Notes: generated from the sequence alone by a model not told the origin. 64,000 nt of DNA from Pararge aegeria (GCF_905163445.1 NC_053197.1:3596001-3660000), one strand, 5' to 3'. Positions 21,700-32,345 are shown, numbered from the stretch's first letter. A program made the numbers and translations.

Positions 21700-21870
21700 A
21701 AAAAAACATCCACCCTCCGCTTGCGGGGCTTTTGAATGCCCAAGCAACCGGCGGTCAGGGCTCCAGAGTGAGGAACCTCCTCACAATACGCGCCGTTTCA
21801 AGGACTACTGCCTTCTGTATCCGACCCTTGATCCAACAACCAAGCGAAAGCTTCTTAAGATGTTGGTCGA
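21700..21870 (+). repeat. G+C-richer repeat-like block
   Basis: A block from CCACCCTCCGCTTGCGGGGC through CAACCGGCGGTCAGGGCTCC to GGACTACTGCCTTCTGTATC differs in composition from its surroundings, and a poly-A stretch lies just upstream. I suspect a LINE 3' region, but only one copy is in the window. Confidence 0.3.
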
Positions 21871-21877
21871 AGCTTTA

Positions 21878-22030
21878 TTTATTATTATTATTATACTTTT
21901 TATTTGTATACCACAACATAAACATATACAAAATATAATAAAAACAGAAACATAAAGAATACATAGATACATATAGAACATAGTACTAGAACTAGGTGTA
22001 AAAAGTTTAAGCTATTTTACAGTCTTCATT
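21878..22030 (-). repeat. A+T-rich LINE-tail-like segment
   Basis: It begins with a TTATTATTATTATAC simple repeat and continues GTATACCACAACATAAACAT, a layout like the minus-strand LINE-C ends, but the GCGATAAGGCCGCC block is absent. Confidence 0.3.
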
Positions 22031-22294
22031 ATTCAAAATGTATGGCCACAAAGTTTATTAAGACACAGTGTGACGGTTTAAGGGTACAGCTTTATTACTA
22101 ACAAATCGACCGGCTCGGCGCTAGCCTACAATGGCTGCAAACTACTATGGCGAATTTGAGGGTTAATTGGCGCCGTTTTAAGCCGAATCACTCGAGTTAA
22201 ATCGTTCCGAATAACTTCAGCTTGCAGGCTATTTAGTGACCTTATTCAAGTGGAAAGACATTGAAATAAGTTTTAAGCCGTTGCAGCCCGCGTA

Positions 22295-22597
22295 CTTCCT
22301 ATTATAATATTAAGGATTACTTGAACGACAAAAAATATTGGGTGTGAATTGCTCTAGCTTCATAGCTTAATACAAATAAACTGTGAGATGGTGATAACAA
22401 AAAAAAATACCCAGCTAAGTTTGTTTGGCTCTTCTTAGACCAGGGCGCGTTTGGAACACTCGTAGCTTTAGGTTTAAGTTGGCGAACGAAGTTATCACCA
22501 TCCCTTTACAATTATGTAAACATATATGTATGAACGCTTCATAAGTGCATGTGATAGGCCTACATGAATAAAGAAATTGTTAATTTGAATTTTTGAA
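22295..22597 (+). mobile_element. LINE-B 3' end
   Basis: The coding remnant YYNIKDYLNDKKYWV plus stop is followed by GTGAGATGGTGATAAC, GGCTCTTCTTAGACCAGGGC, ATAAGTGCATGTGATAGGCC and CATGAATAAAGAAATTG, with a TTGAATT-type tail. It is strongly 5'-truncated. Confidence 0.75.
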
Positions 22598-22793
22598 TTT
22601 CGCGTTTATTATGTTTTTTTGTGATAAAAGTTTATAATGTTCGGAATAAAAAGTAGTCTAAGATACTCTCCCCCTTCCCTAACTCTATGCCAAAAAACCA
22701 GTTGATTGTTAGTTGCGTTGGGGCGAGAAGTAAGTACAAACAAACAAACAAACAAGTACTTTCGCATAGTTACTAGTTAGTCCTTGACTGCCG

Positions 22794-22937
22794 CAGTGGC
22801 GTGCACTTTGTACAAGCACAAACGCACTGCGTACCCTAATATTAATATATAACCCGAATAGCAGGAGGATTTTAGGCATTTTTCGCAACCTTCCCGCTGT
22901 ATGCATACCCCGGTAAGAAGCCCAGGGCATGACACTG
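22794..22937. mobile_element. MITE-h (hAT-like)
   Basis: It starts CAGTGGCGTGCACTTTGTAC and ends GCCCAGGGCATGACACTG. The interior GTATGCATACCCCGGTAAGA matches the other MITE-h copies. A target duplication is not clear. The class is inferred from copies at 24943 and 52490 that have 8-bp duplications. Confidence 0.7.
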
Positions 22938-23413
22938 TGACCACTTAGCACCAGGTGAGAGGGCAGATCTCACCTGTTTATCCACCCCTTGAATAACCCT
23001 AGATTGTATTTTTGAGGGCATATCGGATTTTCCACAATTTGCAAGTGCGCGATGATCTGGTATTTCAAATAGTAGAAGAATACCAGGCGTCCAGTGAAAT
23101 TTATTTCTACGGCGTGAGATGCGGTCAGAAAACAGGGAAGGATGTATCAATGCAAACAACTCTTCAGAACTTATGATAGTAACTAGGCTAAGATAGTAAT
23201 ATTAAACCAACACTCCGAATTGGTCTACGCTGTATCGTATCGGCTAAATCCTAAAGGTGGTAACATCAGCAACCATACAAGTCTAGGGAAAATACAGAAA
23301 AAAAAATTATAAACCTAGGTTGCCCTTGACGGAAATAGAACCCGTACCTTTTATTATAAGACCATTATACTCACCGCTGCACTAGGGAGGTAACCGAATC
23401 ATGCACATTTAAT

Positions 23414-23690
23414 ACATCGAGGTTACTATACTATTGATGAATTTCTTAATGACAAGGTTGCCGCAAACAAGCTGCTCCGCTTTCGTCTCACACAAGATAG
23501 AACAACGATTGTTAAATTTTAATTGTAGTTGGAAAAGAGCAACTTCTGAGTTTCTTGCCGGCTTCTTCTCGGTAGAATCTGCCTTCCGAACCGGTGGTAG
23601 AGGCATAACAAACAGACATATTTGACGTTTCAAAAGTGCTTATATTAGGCCTGCTTGAAATAAATGAATTTTGAATTTTCATAGATGTCC
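23414..23690 (+). mobile_element. LINE-A 3' end
   Basis: A short coding remnant (ATTGATGAATTTCTTAATGA, CAAGGTTGC) precedes GAGTTTCTTGCCGGCTTCTT, TCTGCCTTCCGAACCGGTGG, GACGTTTCAAAAGTGCTTAT and AAATAAATGAATTTTGAATT. The same 3' end follows the longer LINE-A remnants at 27.3 and 62.4 kb. Minor frames on either strand here are shadows. Confidence 0.82.
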
Positions 23691-23846
23691 GAAAAGTAAC
23701 GCCTGATTCTAACTTCATCAAGGTAAATAAGAAATAAATTACCTAACTGAAATCAGGCGGATACTTCACGGTAATCCTAAGCACAGTTAAACTTAAAGGT
23801 CGCTATTAAGCAACGACCTGAACGACAAATGGATCGTAAAATTGTC

Positions 23847-23975
23847 CTAAGTCTTCCGTATTTTCGTTTACCCTCAGAGGTCGGAGTCTTTAACATACGA
23901 ACGATAAATCGACGAAGGCGCCGATAACAGCCCAACGTAACTTTTGTAGTTCAGAAGCGGTGATGTCCAGACAAA
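23847..23975. repeat. REP-3 repeat, copy 2
   Basis: It matches 1315-1440 (CCGTATTTTCGTTTACCC, GGCGCCGATAACAGCCCAAC, GATGTCCAGAC). Diverged pair of unknown class. Confidence 0.55.
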
Positions 23976-24257
23976 TAAAAACCTTATCCATCGAAATTCA
24001 ACTCTAACTTTATTGCAATAAGGTCTAGAATGTAATGTGTATTCTATTAAAAAAATAAGTTAGTAATAGTGAATAGGCAGAGACAATTTGTCTTATAGAT
24101 TCTGTCGTTTGCGAAATTGTCGAACAATTTGAAAAAAATAGGCCAGCCGGTATATTATCTTAAGTGCGAATATTGCGTAGGTTTTTTTTTCATTCGAAGC
24201 ATCCCCCAGATGAAATTCGAGACGGTGAAATTCTTATAAAAAATTATTAAATCTAAC

Positions 24258-24440
24258 CAAAAATTATTGAAATCAAGCTTAATTTGCTATACTCTGCGAA
24301 AAGCAGGACATCACATAACATAACATCTCCTGAGGATGTTCTGGTTTCGGAGCGAAACGTAGACATTGCCGAAGTTCTGTTTGGTGTGGAATATAAGGAT
24401 TGATTTCGCCAGCTTCTATCCAATACTAACCAAAAATGGC
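24258..24440. mobile_element. MITE-f element (opposite ends)
   Basis: GCTTAATTTGCTATACTCTG, CGAAAAGCAGG and CATCTCCTGAGGATGTTCTG are followed by CGGAGCGAAACGTAGACATT, and it ends GCCAGCTTCTATCCAA, the complement of TTGGATAGAAGC. It is shorter than 45243, with part of the left arm deleted. Confidence 0.65.
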
Positions 24441-24542
24441 AATTCGTATAGAACAATAACCAATTTCAAATTTTCTTATTTATTTCGGCTATACTTTCAA
24501 TAGATTTAAGAGACGCGGGCATTGGAATTTATTTTAATATAT

Positions 24543-24632
24543 ATAATAGAAATAGAGATAGAGAGAGAGAAAGAGAGAGAGAGTAAGAGAGAGAGATAGA
24601 AAGAGAGAGAGACAGAAAGAGAGAGAGAGATA
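24543..24632. repeat. (GA)n-rich microsatellite
   Basis: Roughly 90 bp of GAGA runs interrupted by ATAGA, AAGA, TAAGA and ACAGA. This is a compound purine tract. Confidence 0.95.
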
Positions 24633-24667
24633 TTTTTTTTATCAAGTCAAACTACATTTAATTGTAT

Positions 24668-24860
24668 CTTGAGCTGACGGCAGTTCAGAATACAGTTTTT
24701 ACCACCCCTCCTCTTCCCGCGGGTATCGCACAAAGTATAACAACGGAAGGGTAGCAGCGTTCTCAGTGCTACCACTACCATCTACAGCTTCCAGTCTTGC
24801 CAGCTTGGAGATTACGCTCAAATCCTTCAGTTGGGAGAAGCCTTTAGTCCAGCAGTGAGG
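24668..24860 (+). repeat. REP-1 copy
   Basis: TGACGGCAGTTCAGAATACA, TTTTTACCACCCCTCCTCTT, CCGCGGGTATCGCA, GTGCTACCACTACCATCTAC and AAGCCTTTAGTCCAGCAGTG follow REP-1 order. Confidence 0.65.
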
Positions 24861-24942
24861 GAGAGTGTTGAGATTGTACTAAGCCGATTTCTTAATGGAT
24901 GCAATCTACACACTAACAAAGAAACCTTAAGAGCGTGACAAG

Positions 24943-25085
24943 CAGTGGCGTGCACTTCATACATGCACAAAAGCAATGCATACCCTAAAATTTTTGTATA
25001 ACTCATAAAAGGGAACGATTTTTCCATTGCATGCCATATTCCTTCTGTATTAATACCCTGGTCAAAAACCCTGTGCATGCCACTG
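24943..25085. mobile_element. MITE-h (hAT-like) with 8-bp target duplication
   Basis: It starts CAGTGGCGTGCACTTCATAC and ends CTGTGCATGCCACTG. GTGACAAG occurs immediately before (24935-24942) and after (25086-25093). Short inverted ends plus an exact 8-bp duplication are the hallmark of hAT-type transposition (family knowledge). At 143 bp it has no coding capacity. Confidence 0.88.
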
Positions 25086-25285
25086 GTGACAAGACCACTA
25101 AAACGCTACCGAAATTGCAACGTTCACTTTCCCATGCACGAGTAGGTAGGTACAATTTTTAGTTAATTGTGTATAATATAGTGATAAATTTTGGTCAAGG
25201 TAGAAAACAAAATTCAATAGGGGCGCTATCTGGCAAACATTTATTAAAAATCTTGGTTTAAATAAGTTTAAAATTCGACTTTAGT

Positions 25286-25400
25286 TAGTTTGACCGGCTG
25301 TCTGTTGTAGGCTTCGTTAGACCAAGGCGCATTCTGCACTTTCATTTCCAACGTTGTAAGTGAACGAGTTTTAGGTTATCACCATCCCCTCGCATTATAA
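25286..25400 (+). repeat. Degenerate LINE-B 3' UTR
   Basis: TTGACCGGCTGTCTGTTGTA, GGCTTCGTTAGACCAAGGCG and TTATCACCATCCC resemble the LINE-B 3' UTR with strong divergence. Confidence 0.45.
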
Positions 25401-25644
25401 TACAGAAAAATTTAAAATATAACAACGTATCATAATATATGTCTGTGATATCGATTAACTTTAATACTAAACTTTTAATTGATTGATGTGAAAGTTAGTT
25501 TGACAGTCACTGAAGTTAACGCACAGAATGTGGCATGAAGCAATTAATGATTGTGATAATGTTATTATTCAAAAGATTCTAAATATAACTATTTTTTTAG
25601 GAATTTGGACTGGGGTAAGCTGTAAGCATAAAGAAAAACAATGA

Positions 25645-25732
25645 CATAAAATGGCAAAATCCTCTTCCGTTGCCGACAATGTTATGTTAGGCAGCGCTTT
25701 TGTGCATGTATGAAGTGCACGCCACATTGACA
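25645..25732. mobile_element. MITE-h partial copy
   Basis: AATGGCAAAATCCTCTTCCG, then GCGCTTTTGTGCATGTATGA and AGTGCACGCCAC, match the right half of the copy at 52490. The left end is missing. Confidence 0.6.
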
Positions 25733-25734
25733 GA

Positions 25735-26425
25735 GACCATCTTTATGCGACTTTTGCTCTGAATAAGTGCCAGATCCAAATTGTCGTGATATGGTTATAC
25801 TATTTTGTTTATTTTTATTTTTAACTTCACCTTCGTATGCGTGAGTGGCGCTGTCTTCAAAAGCCCTAAATTCCTCATGAAATGTTATGTATATACGCAC
25901 TTCACATTGTATCCATAAACTCAAATTTACTAAAGTGATTTCTTATCGTATAAGCTTATACAGTTAACAAGGTACAAAACGTCTATACGCCAAATTCGCT
26001 TAATCATTTCCTGCTACGATTTATGTATCGTTAAGTGTCAACGTCAATACAACGGGCGACGGGGCGGAAAATAGCTAGCAATTCATTTCCCGGGAAAAGA
26101 GAACGGCGTTCAGGAGAAAAGTTAATGACTCCGGTCGTAATTAACTTTTAACTCGATTTACCTGGACGTTACCTGACCTCAACATTAGCTTGTTAAAAAT
26201 TTGACCGCTTCATCATTTTATAAATCGCTCTAATATAACAAACTATCTATTTCGGAATTGTTTTAGTTTTTTTTACAAACGCCGCAAGAACTTTTGTATT
26301 TAGGCACCTATATTAGTGAAGTATCTATAAGCGGTATATATATCTATTATTGATATTAACGCCACACAAAGCTAACATAAGCATTTTTCCGGTATGAAAT
26401 GTATTCACAGCGTGTATTCGAAGAA
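25735..26425. other. Unassigned intergenic stretch
   Basis: No gene or repeat family recognised. It includes a G+C-richer patch near 26050-26110 (CAACGGGCGACGGGGCGG). Confidence 0.35.
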
Positions 26426-26430
26426 AGACT

Positions 26431-26556
26431 AATAAATATACTACGGCAATACACACATCGCTATCTAGCCGCAAAGTAAGCGTAGCTTGTGTTATGGGTC
26501 CTAAGATAGCTGATATATATTTCTATGAATATAATTTACGTAAATACATATAATAT
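26431..26556 (-). repeat. SINE-B back half (interrupted)
   Basis: AATAAATATACTACGGCAAT, CACATCGCTATCTAGCCGC and TGTGTTATGGGTCCTAAGAT are reversed SINE-B. The element breaks at ATATAATATA and resumes at 26925. Confidence 0.82.
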
Positions 26557-26924
26557 AATAGTTCTTAATTATTATAAATTAATAAGTATTTATAGTAGCG
26601 TATTTGTATGTTCATATGTTTGTATATATGTATGGAATATATTTTATATTTTTGTACATATCTTTAATATGTTATGTTTAGTATATACTATGTTTTATGT
26701 TTTTTTTTTATGTTAATTTAGTTTTAAGTCCTAATATTTAATTTTGTTTGTTGTACCACCTACTTATTTCTTATAACATTTTCTTGTATGCCTTTGGTTG
26801 CCTGGAAGAAATCGCTATTTAGCGATAAGGCCGCCAAATTGTACGTTCTACCTTATTGTGCTGTTGTATTTGTATCTCTGTAAATTTTCTCTGTGGTGTA
26901 CAATAAAAGTGTATTCATTCATTC
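26557..26924 (+). mobile_element. LINE-C 3' end inserted in SINE-B
   Basis: T-rich sequence, then GTTGCCTGGAAGAAATCGCT, ATTTAGCGATAAGGCCGCC and GTGGTGTACAATAAAAGTGT, with an ATTC-repeat tail. It lies exactly between two halves of SINE-B, with ATATA at both junctions as a possible short target duplication. Confidence 0.78.
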
Positions 26925-27057
26925 ATATACAGATAAACACCTAGACACTTAAAAACATCCTTGTTTAACACACAAACATTTTCCAGCTGTGGGAATCGAA
27001 CTCAAGTCCTCGAGCTCAGAAAGCAGGGTCGCTGTCCACTGCGCCAACCGGCTGTCT
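26925..27057 (-). repeat. SINE-B head half (resumed)
   Basis: ATATACAGATAAACACCTAG, ACACAAACATTTTCCAGCTG, TGGGAATCGAACTCAAG and CACTGCGCCAACCGGCTGTC complete the SINE-B started at 26431. Confidence 0.82.
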
Positions 27058-27059
27058 AA

Positions 27060-27250
27060 TAAATGAAATTAAATTAAATTTTATATTTGCCCACAAAATC
27101 GCTTATAATTGTATACAAAAATATATCTAACATAAAGCATGTGGACAAATAGGGTTCCACCTCAGCACGAAGCCACAGCGAGCTGCGGCGCTGGTTTTCA
27201 GGGGGACCCTGTGCGCTCACAGACGTGTTTGCGACATGCCAAAACCTAAA
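27060..27250 (-). repeat. LINE 3' UTR-like end
   Basis: An AAATT-type repeat tail at the low end is followed by GGTTCCACCTCAGCACGAAG, CGGCGCTGGTTTTCAGGGGG and GCTCACAGACGTGTTTGCG. The tail next to a SINE-B head and the distinct G+C content suggest an inserted 3' end. A short related phrase (GCTGTTTTTCAGTGGGGACC) occurs near 49245. Confidence 0.4.
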
Positions 27251-28225
27251 GGCTTAAAACATAATAAAAATAACGTAAAATAAAACACGGTACGGAATAT
27301 AAAATTGACAGAGCTAAACCAAGAAGCTTACCACAAAGTCGGTAAGTCGGTACCAATAAATATAATAATAAATGGAGAATCACTAAAAATGGAAGATTCC
27401 ACAGTTTTTCTGGGCATGACCTTAGATTGTAAGCTTCAGTGGGGTACCCATATAGATACACTAGCAGGTAAACTAAGCTCGGCTGCCTACGCCGTCAGGA
27501 AAATTAGACAGATTACTGACGTAGAAACAGCAAGACTTGTTTACTTTGCGTACTTTCATAGTGTGATGTCTTACGGGATCTTATTATGGGACAAAGCTGC
27601 TGCTATTGAAACTATATTCATATTGCAGAAAAGAGCTGTACGGTCAATATATAAACTTAAATCACGTGAAAAATTTAAAGAAATAAGTATCCTTACGGTA
27701 GCCTCACAATATATTTATAACAATATAGTATTTGTAAGACAACATATTAGTCTTTATAAACAAAAAGTGGATATAAACAGTCGACTTACAAGAAATGGTC
27801 ATAAATTAGTGACATCTGCATATCGTCTGCGAAAGGTGCAGAAGTCATTTGTGGGACTGAGTATACGCTTTTATAATATGATTCCTAAGGTAATTTTGGA
27901 CCTACCAATGCATAAGTTTAAAGAATGTGTTAAAACACATTTATTACAGCGAGGTTTTTATACAATTGATGAATTTCTTAATGACAAGGTTGCTTGGAAG
28001 CATCCGGCTCCGTTTTCATCTCTCACAAGATAGAAAAATGAATTTTGAAATGTAAAATGTAAATTGTTAATGTTGGAAAAGAGCAACTGCTGAGTTTCTT
28101 GCCGGCTTCTTCTCGGTAGAATCTGCCTTCCGAACCGGAACACACAGACAGACTTGACGTTTCAAAAGTGCTTATATTAGGCCTACTTGAAATAAATGAA
28201 TTTTGAATTTTGAATTTGAATAAGT
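27251..28225 (+). mobile_element. LINE-A, 5'-truncated, long copy
   Basis: This non-LTR retrotransposon remnant holds the post-polymerase C-terminal region of the RT protein and a complete 3' UTR. After the stop at 28031-28033 come GAGTTTCTTGCCGGCTTCTT, CTTGACGTTTCAAAAGTGCT and AAATAAATGAATTTTGAATT, with a TTTGAATT tail. The UTR matches copies at 23.5, 29.6, 41.3, 57.4, 58.0 and 61.8 kb. Confidence 0.85.
27305..28033 (+). pseudogene. LINE-A reverse transcriptase C-terminal remnant
   Basis: An open frame of about 240 codons with no endonuclease and no polymerase core. It opens with FLGMTLDCKLQWGTHIDTL at about residues 35-55, a block that follows the YxDD region in jockey/CR1-type reverse transcriptases, and runs to DEFLNDKVAWKHPAPFSSLTR. 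It ends at a real stop that is also the stop of the minus-strand copy at 61903. No authentic start: the frame is open only to a TAA just upstream at about 27281. Compared with the 62 kb copy it lacks four residues (ESLR) after KLKSR, an in-frame 12-nt loss. It cannot encode a working polymerase. The clade is not assigned beyond jockey/CR1 superfamily. Confidence 0.85.
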
Positions 28226-28302
28226 AATGGGTAAGAAGCATTCAACTTCAGTTTCTAATTTTAAGGTGTTATATATGCAGTATTAGTCGAATATTAGAAA
28301 TA

Positions 28303-28600
28303 GGAGCTCGGCTTCACTTTCGGGAGGACCGAGTACAGTCCCCAGCACGCGCATCAATTACTTTTCCGAATTATGTGCGATTTAAGCGATTAAATATCTC
28401 TCGTTTTAAAGATGAAGGATAACGTTGTGAGGATCATCTGCATGCCTGAGAGTTTAACATAATGTTCTCAAAACGTTTTCTGTGAAGTCTACCAATCCGA
28501 ACTTGGGCCTCGTGTAGTATTCCAGCCTAAACCCTTGTTAAACTGAGATCCATGTTGTGTAGTTGGCCGGTAATGGGTTGAAAATTATGATGATTAATGT
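28303..28600 (+). repeat. SINE-A, head-truncated
   Basis: GAGCTCGGCTTCACTTTCGG, ACCGAGTACAGTCCCCAGCA, AACGTTGTGAGGATCATCTG and GGCCGGTAATGGGTTGAAAA, with a GATGATT tail. Confidence 0.78.
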
Positions 28601-28659
28601 CTGAACCCAATATGCCAGCTACTGGAACAGTGCGACTGGAAATTTCACTACGATCAGTC

Positions 28660-28745
28660 AGATCATCGTAGTTGAGCGAAACTTGTTTATCAAACAAACA
28701 CATAAATAAAGTGACACTTTTTCGCATTTTTAATATTAGTATGAA
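28660..28745 (-). repeat. Lep1-like 5' fragment
   Basis: Reverse reading gives a CTAATATTAAAAATGCGAAA-like start followed by GTTTGTTTGATAAAC. Only a short terminal part is present. Confidence 0.4.
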
Positions 28746-29569
28746 AGTATGTTCTACATTATCTCTGGTAAAAAGTTACCTCGAAAACTCGTTGTCAAGC
28801 ACAAGCTCGGAAATATGAAATGTCATAATTATTTTTGTGTTTCCAAATTTCAGTAAAACATCTCATCATATCAACTCACAACGTTTGGATGTATGGAATA
28901 TTTTATAAATACGAAAGTTTCCGAAAGTGTCTGGATTATAAAACAATTTGAATAAATATTTAAATTTAAGACAAGAACTAAAACAACATCTTCTTTGAGT
29001 TATTAAATTATTACCAAATACTTTGAAACGAATATTTATATTTGACTAATACTGACTTCACATCTTAAAACTAGAAACGAAAGTTGAAATAAATGGGTGA
29101 ATTAATGATTATGTTCTTATTTTGAGGTCACGATAGAGTTATCTATGGAATCTATAGTGTAAAACATCGCTTTGCACTAATAGGAGCGCTGTGTGTAAAA
29201 CACTCCACCTTGGTTTCGTCACCGTTACGATTTGGAAAAAGTAATGTCCTAAGAACGTTTTCACGCCTATTTTCACAAGCCTTTTTTATTTTTTATATTA
29301 TTTAAACTCATACGAATCACCTACTACGGCTTAGCCATTCCCCACCAGCAAAATTATCATCGGCATCGTATGATCGTCATTTTTTTATTGTAGCCGAAAA
29401 CGGTAGTATAGCCACCTTCTTACATTAGTTTCCGGATAGTTGTACGAGCTGCGAGGCGTTAGGTAATTAGCGTCAATCATCTGGACCTTCAGTGTTTTTT
29501 GTGTTAAACCCTCTTTCTCAAGAGTTAAAGTTTGTTAATGAGGTAGTATCAATATAACATGACTGCAAT

Positions 29570-29705
29570 AAAAATTCAAAATTTATTTATTTCAATTAGG
29601 TCACTTTTGAAACGTCAGGACTATCCGTTTGTTATTGACTCTACCACCTGTTCGGAAGCCAGATTTCACCAAGTAGCCGGCAAGAAACTCAGCAGAAACC
29701 CAATT
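29570..29705 (-). mobile_element. LINE-A 3' end fragment
   Basis: AATTCAAAATTTATTTATTT, TTTTGAAACGTCAGGACTAT, GTTCGGAAGCCAGATTTCAC and GCCGGCAAGAAACTCAGCAG are the reverse complement of the LINE-A 3' UTR. No coding part remains. Confidence 0.75.
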
Positions 29706-29709
29706 TCTT

Positions 29710-31165
29710 ATCGATTGAGACTGAGCGCAACGCTACTTGGTAATTGATAAAGCCTTTAGTAGTTCCAAGGCACTGGCGTAGGGTTAGCTGAACTCGCTAA
29801 CGGCTCGTTAATCAAGCGTTTAGGGACAGTGTAACCTGATAGTTTGGGATTACTGAAACCTTGATCGGGTCTAAGAGGGAAGTGTTTATGGAGTAGATTT
29901 AGTGAGCAGTTTTTATAAAGTCCTTTTTAACTCAGTTTATACTTTAAGCCTGAAGGCAAAGTTTTGCATATGCAAGCAAGACACAAACTTATTTTAGCCG
30001 AAAGAAACATAAATCTTGTAGATTTGAAAGAAAAGTTTAAAAATTTGACTTTTGGGAAATGTTATTCTAACAAAGAATATTTAACAGACACAATATTATA
30101 CTTCTAATATAGTTCAACGGGTATATACCACGATAACATTTTGGGATTTGTCGTTATTTCGACCCAGTTCCATGGATTGTGGTCACGACAGGTCTGCAAA
30201 GGTACGCGATTTCAAGTTGGATGTCACTGGCAGAGTCTGATTACCCAAAAAACACCCGAAACACCCGAAAGAACACGAAAGCGAGTAACTATATTTAAGA
30301 AATGTTGATTAATCACGAAAATCTTAGTTTAATATCTTTAGTCACAATATTATAGCTAGGCGTTTATATTGATATTATTATTTGACATGAAAAATAATAG
30401 ATCTAATTTGTATTTTTGATGCGTGTAACGTAAAACTTTTATTATCTATCATTTATTATTTAAAACAAAAAAAAAATATGTAAATCTATGTAAAACTTTT
30501 ATTATTATGTAAAACTTTTATTATTATGTATTGATAAAAGAGTAAAATGTTCCTGGGACTCCGCCATTTCACTTAGTATTCACTATTTCATTAACTATAT
30601 ATTAACTGTTGAAATTTTATTCACTTCGCTATCCACAAATGATCCGTTAGAAAATATTGGAAATAAATAATTCTAATGGATTATGATATTTGCCACTAGC
30701 TGGCGTGTAAGTCAAGAAGCGTGGAGTGCGCCTAAAACCTTTTACTTCACTAATAATTTAAGAAATAATAAAAGATAATTATCAATAAAGTGACCAACAA
30801 TTTAAAAAAGAAATTGTCGCATGACAACAGCAGCAAAGGTAAGCCACTCCCTGTCTCATGTCATGTATAAATAAGTAGGAATACGTGTCGCAAGTAAGCA
30901 TTACCGTGTAAAAGGCGGTTTTAAATTCACTCGGGGTGCAATTTTGAAATGAAAATTACGTAGAACAAGCGTTTACGGACGATAAGGGAATTATTATGGG
31001 GAAATGCATCGATGGCAAAGCGCACCCACGCTCCAGCATTTAGTCACGGAAGTTATTTATGGCTACAGACGCCATTTTCTAAAGCCCATGTAAAAAGCTG
31101 GAAGTCCTAAGATTGACCGCAGTCTGTTATGTCGGCGCTCTAGAGATATTGTAGCCTTTAAATTA
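29710..31165. other. Unassigned intergenic stretch
   Basis: About 1.45 kb, A+T-rich, without a recognised gene. Contains the small tandem repeat at 30490-30527. Confidence 0.35.
30430..30527. repeat. Tandem GTAAAACTTTTATTATTAT units
   Basis: The phrase GTAAAACTTTTATTATTAT occurs twice head to tail (about 30490-30527). A related unit lies at 30430-30446, separated by an A-rich insert. Confidence 0.85.
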
Positions 31166-31169
31166 ATAA

Positions 31170-31300
31170 GAACGAATTATCATCATCATTATTAATTCCT
31201 AACCCATTCCCGGCCCAGAGCACGGGCCTTCTCTCAGACAGAAGGGCTTAGGCCGTAATCCACTACGCTGGACAAGTGCGTATAGACTTCACACTCTTTT
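31170..31300 (-). repeat. SINE-A 3' part
   Basis: CATCATCATTATTAATTCCT, AACCCATTCCCGGCCCAGAG, GGCTTAGGCCGTAATCCACT and CGCTGGACAAGTGCG are reversed SINE-A. It ends at an AGGC microsatellite. Confidence 0.72.
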
Positions 31301-31302
31301 AT

Positions 31303-31328
31303 AGGCAGGCAGGCAGGCAGGCAGGCAG
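31303..31328. repeat. (AGGC)n microsatellite
   Basis: Six or more perfect AGGC units adjoin the SINE-A fragment. Confidence 0.95.
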
Positions 31329-31484
31329 CCAAATAGGCAGGGCAAATAACCTTGCTGGTATTTTTTCCTTGCAACGACCGCGTATATATACTATATTTTT
31401 AAAGATTTTAAACAAAGATTTCGGTGGTTAATCAACATTTCTTAAATGTAGATCCATGTAACTGGGTCGAAATATCGACCGTAA

Positions 31485-31507
31485 CATTAGGAAGAATCTT
31501 CCTAATG
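31485..31507. repeat. Short perfect palindrome, 11-bp arms
   Basis: CATTAGGAAGA (31485-31495) and TCTTCCTAATG (31497-31507) flank a single A. It is short enough that chance cannot be dismissed, but it matches the pattern of the longer ones in the window. Confidence 0.9.
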
Positions 31508-32124
31508 CGGGTGATTGTGCTCGGGGACCGAGGTCCGTACCTTCATTTTTGGAAGTTGCATATATAGGCATTCTTTGTGAACACTTCGCTAGCGCGATGC
31601 AGGATTTTTGTGGCGCCATCTAGATCTGTAATGTGGAGACTGCTACATATATTTTTGTATTACAGAGACGTTTTACTTTTAAACTGAGTTATATTTAGAT
31701 ATAGGCTTTTTACCTATTTTCTAAATATCAGGTATGTAGAGTTATTATTAACAAAATGCAGCATATACATCCCCTATTTTACCTCCCGTAAAAAGACATT
31801 TCTAAAAGTATTTATAATTAATAACCTAAATGTATATAACTTCCAACCCCTGTTTTACCCCTTTAGTCCTCTTTGAAATAGTCACATACTATATGACAAT
31901 CGTCACATAGCACACAATGTACATGAACCCGAATATTTGATGTGCGAATATTTGGCCTGAGAGCTATCGATGTTTGGACGTACAACAGTTAATCGGATTG
32001 ATGGACGATGTAGCAATGCCTATTCAGTAACCCTAATTGTACATTAATGAGTTTTGTTGACAAAAGGACTACTAATGTAGGTCGAGGCAGGTAGATAGTC
32101 TACGAGCACTTATGTCCTTATAAA

Positions 32125-32345
32125 TTAACCTGACACAAAGTTGGATGGACTTTGTGGCTCCAAAGCGCTGGCTGGATTAACGACCCCGCACCGTGGAATG
32201 CTGCGTTGGTCGGCCCAGACGACACACCAATCGCTGGAAGCCGCTGGAAACAAGCAGGCCAGGGCTGTTGACTGTGGAACTTCCTACGAAAGACTTATGT
32301 CCAGCAGTAGACGTCAATTTGTTAATGTGATGATGATGATGACGA
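32125..32345 (+). pseudogene. RTE-like 3' end with degenerate C-terminus
   Basis: Frames across this segment give AGSRWKQAGQGC, a stop, LWNFLRKTYVQQ, a stop and TSIC, a decayed form of the RTE ending (AxDRxxWRxLxEAYVQQW type, family knowledge). It is followed by a GATGATGATGATGAC tail. The 74-codon frame from 32141 is a frameshifted shadow. Confidence 0.5.
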
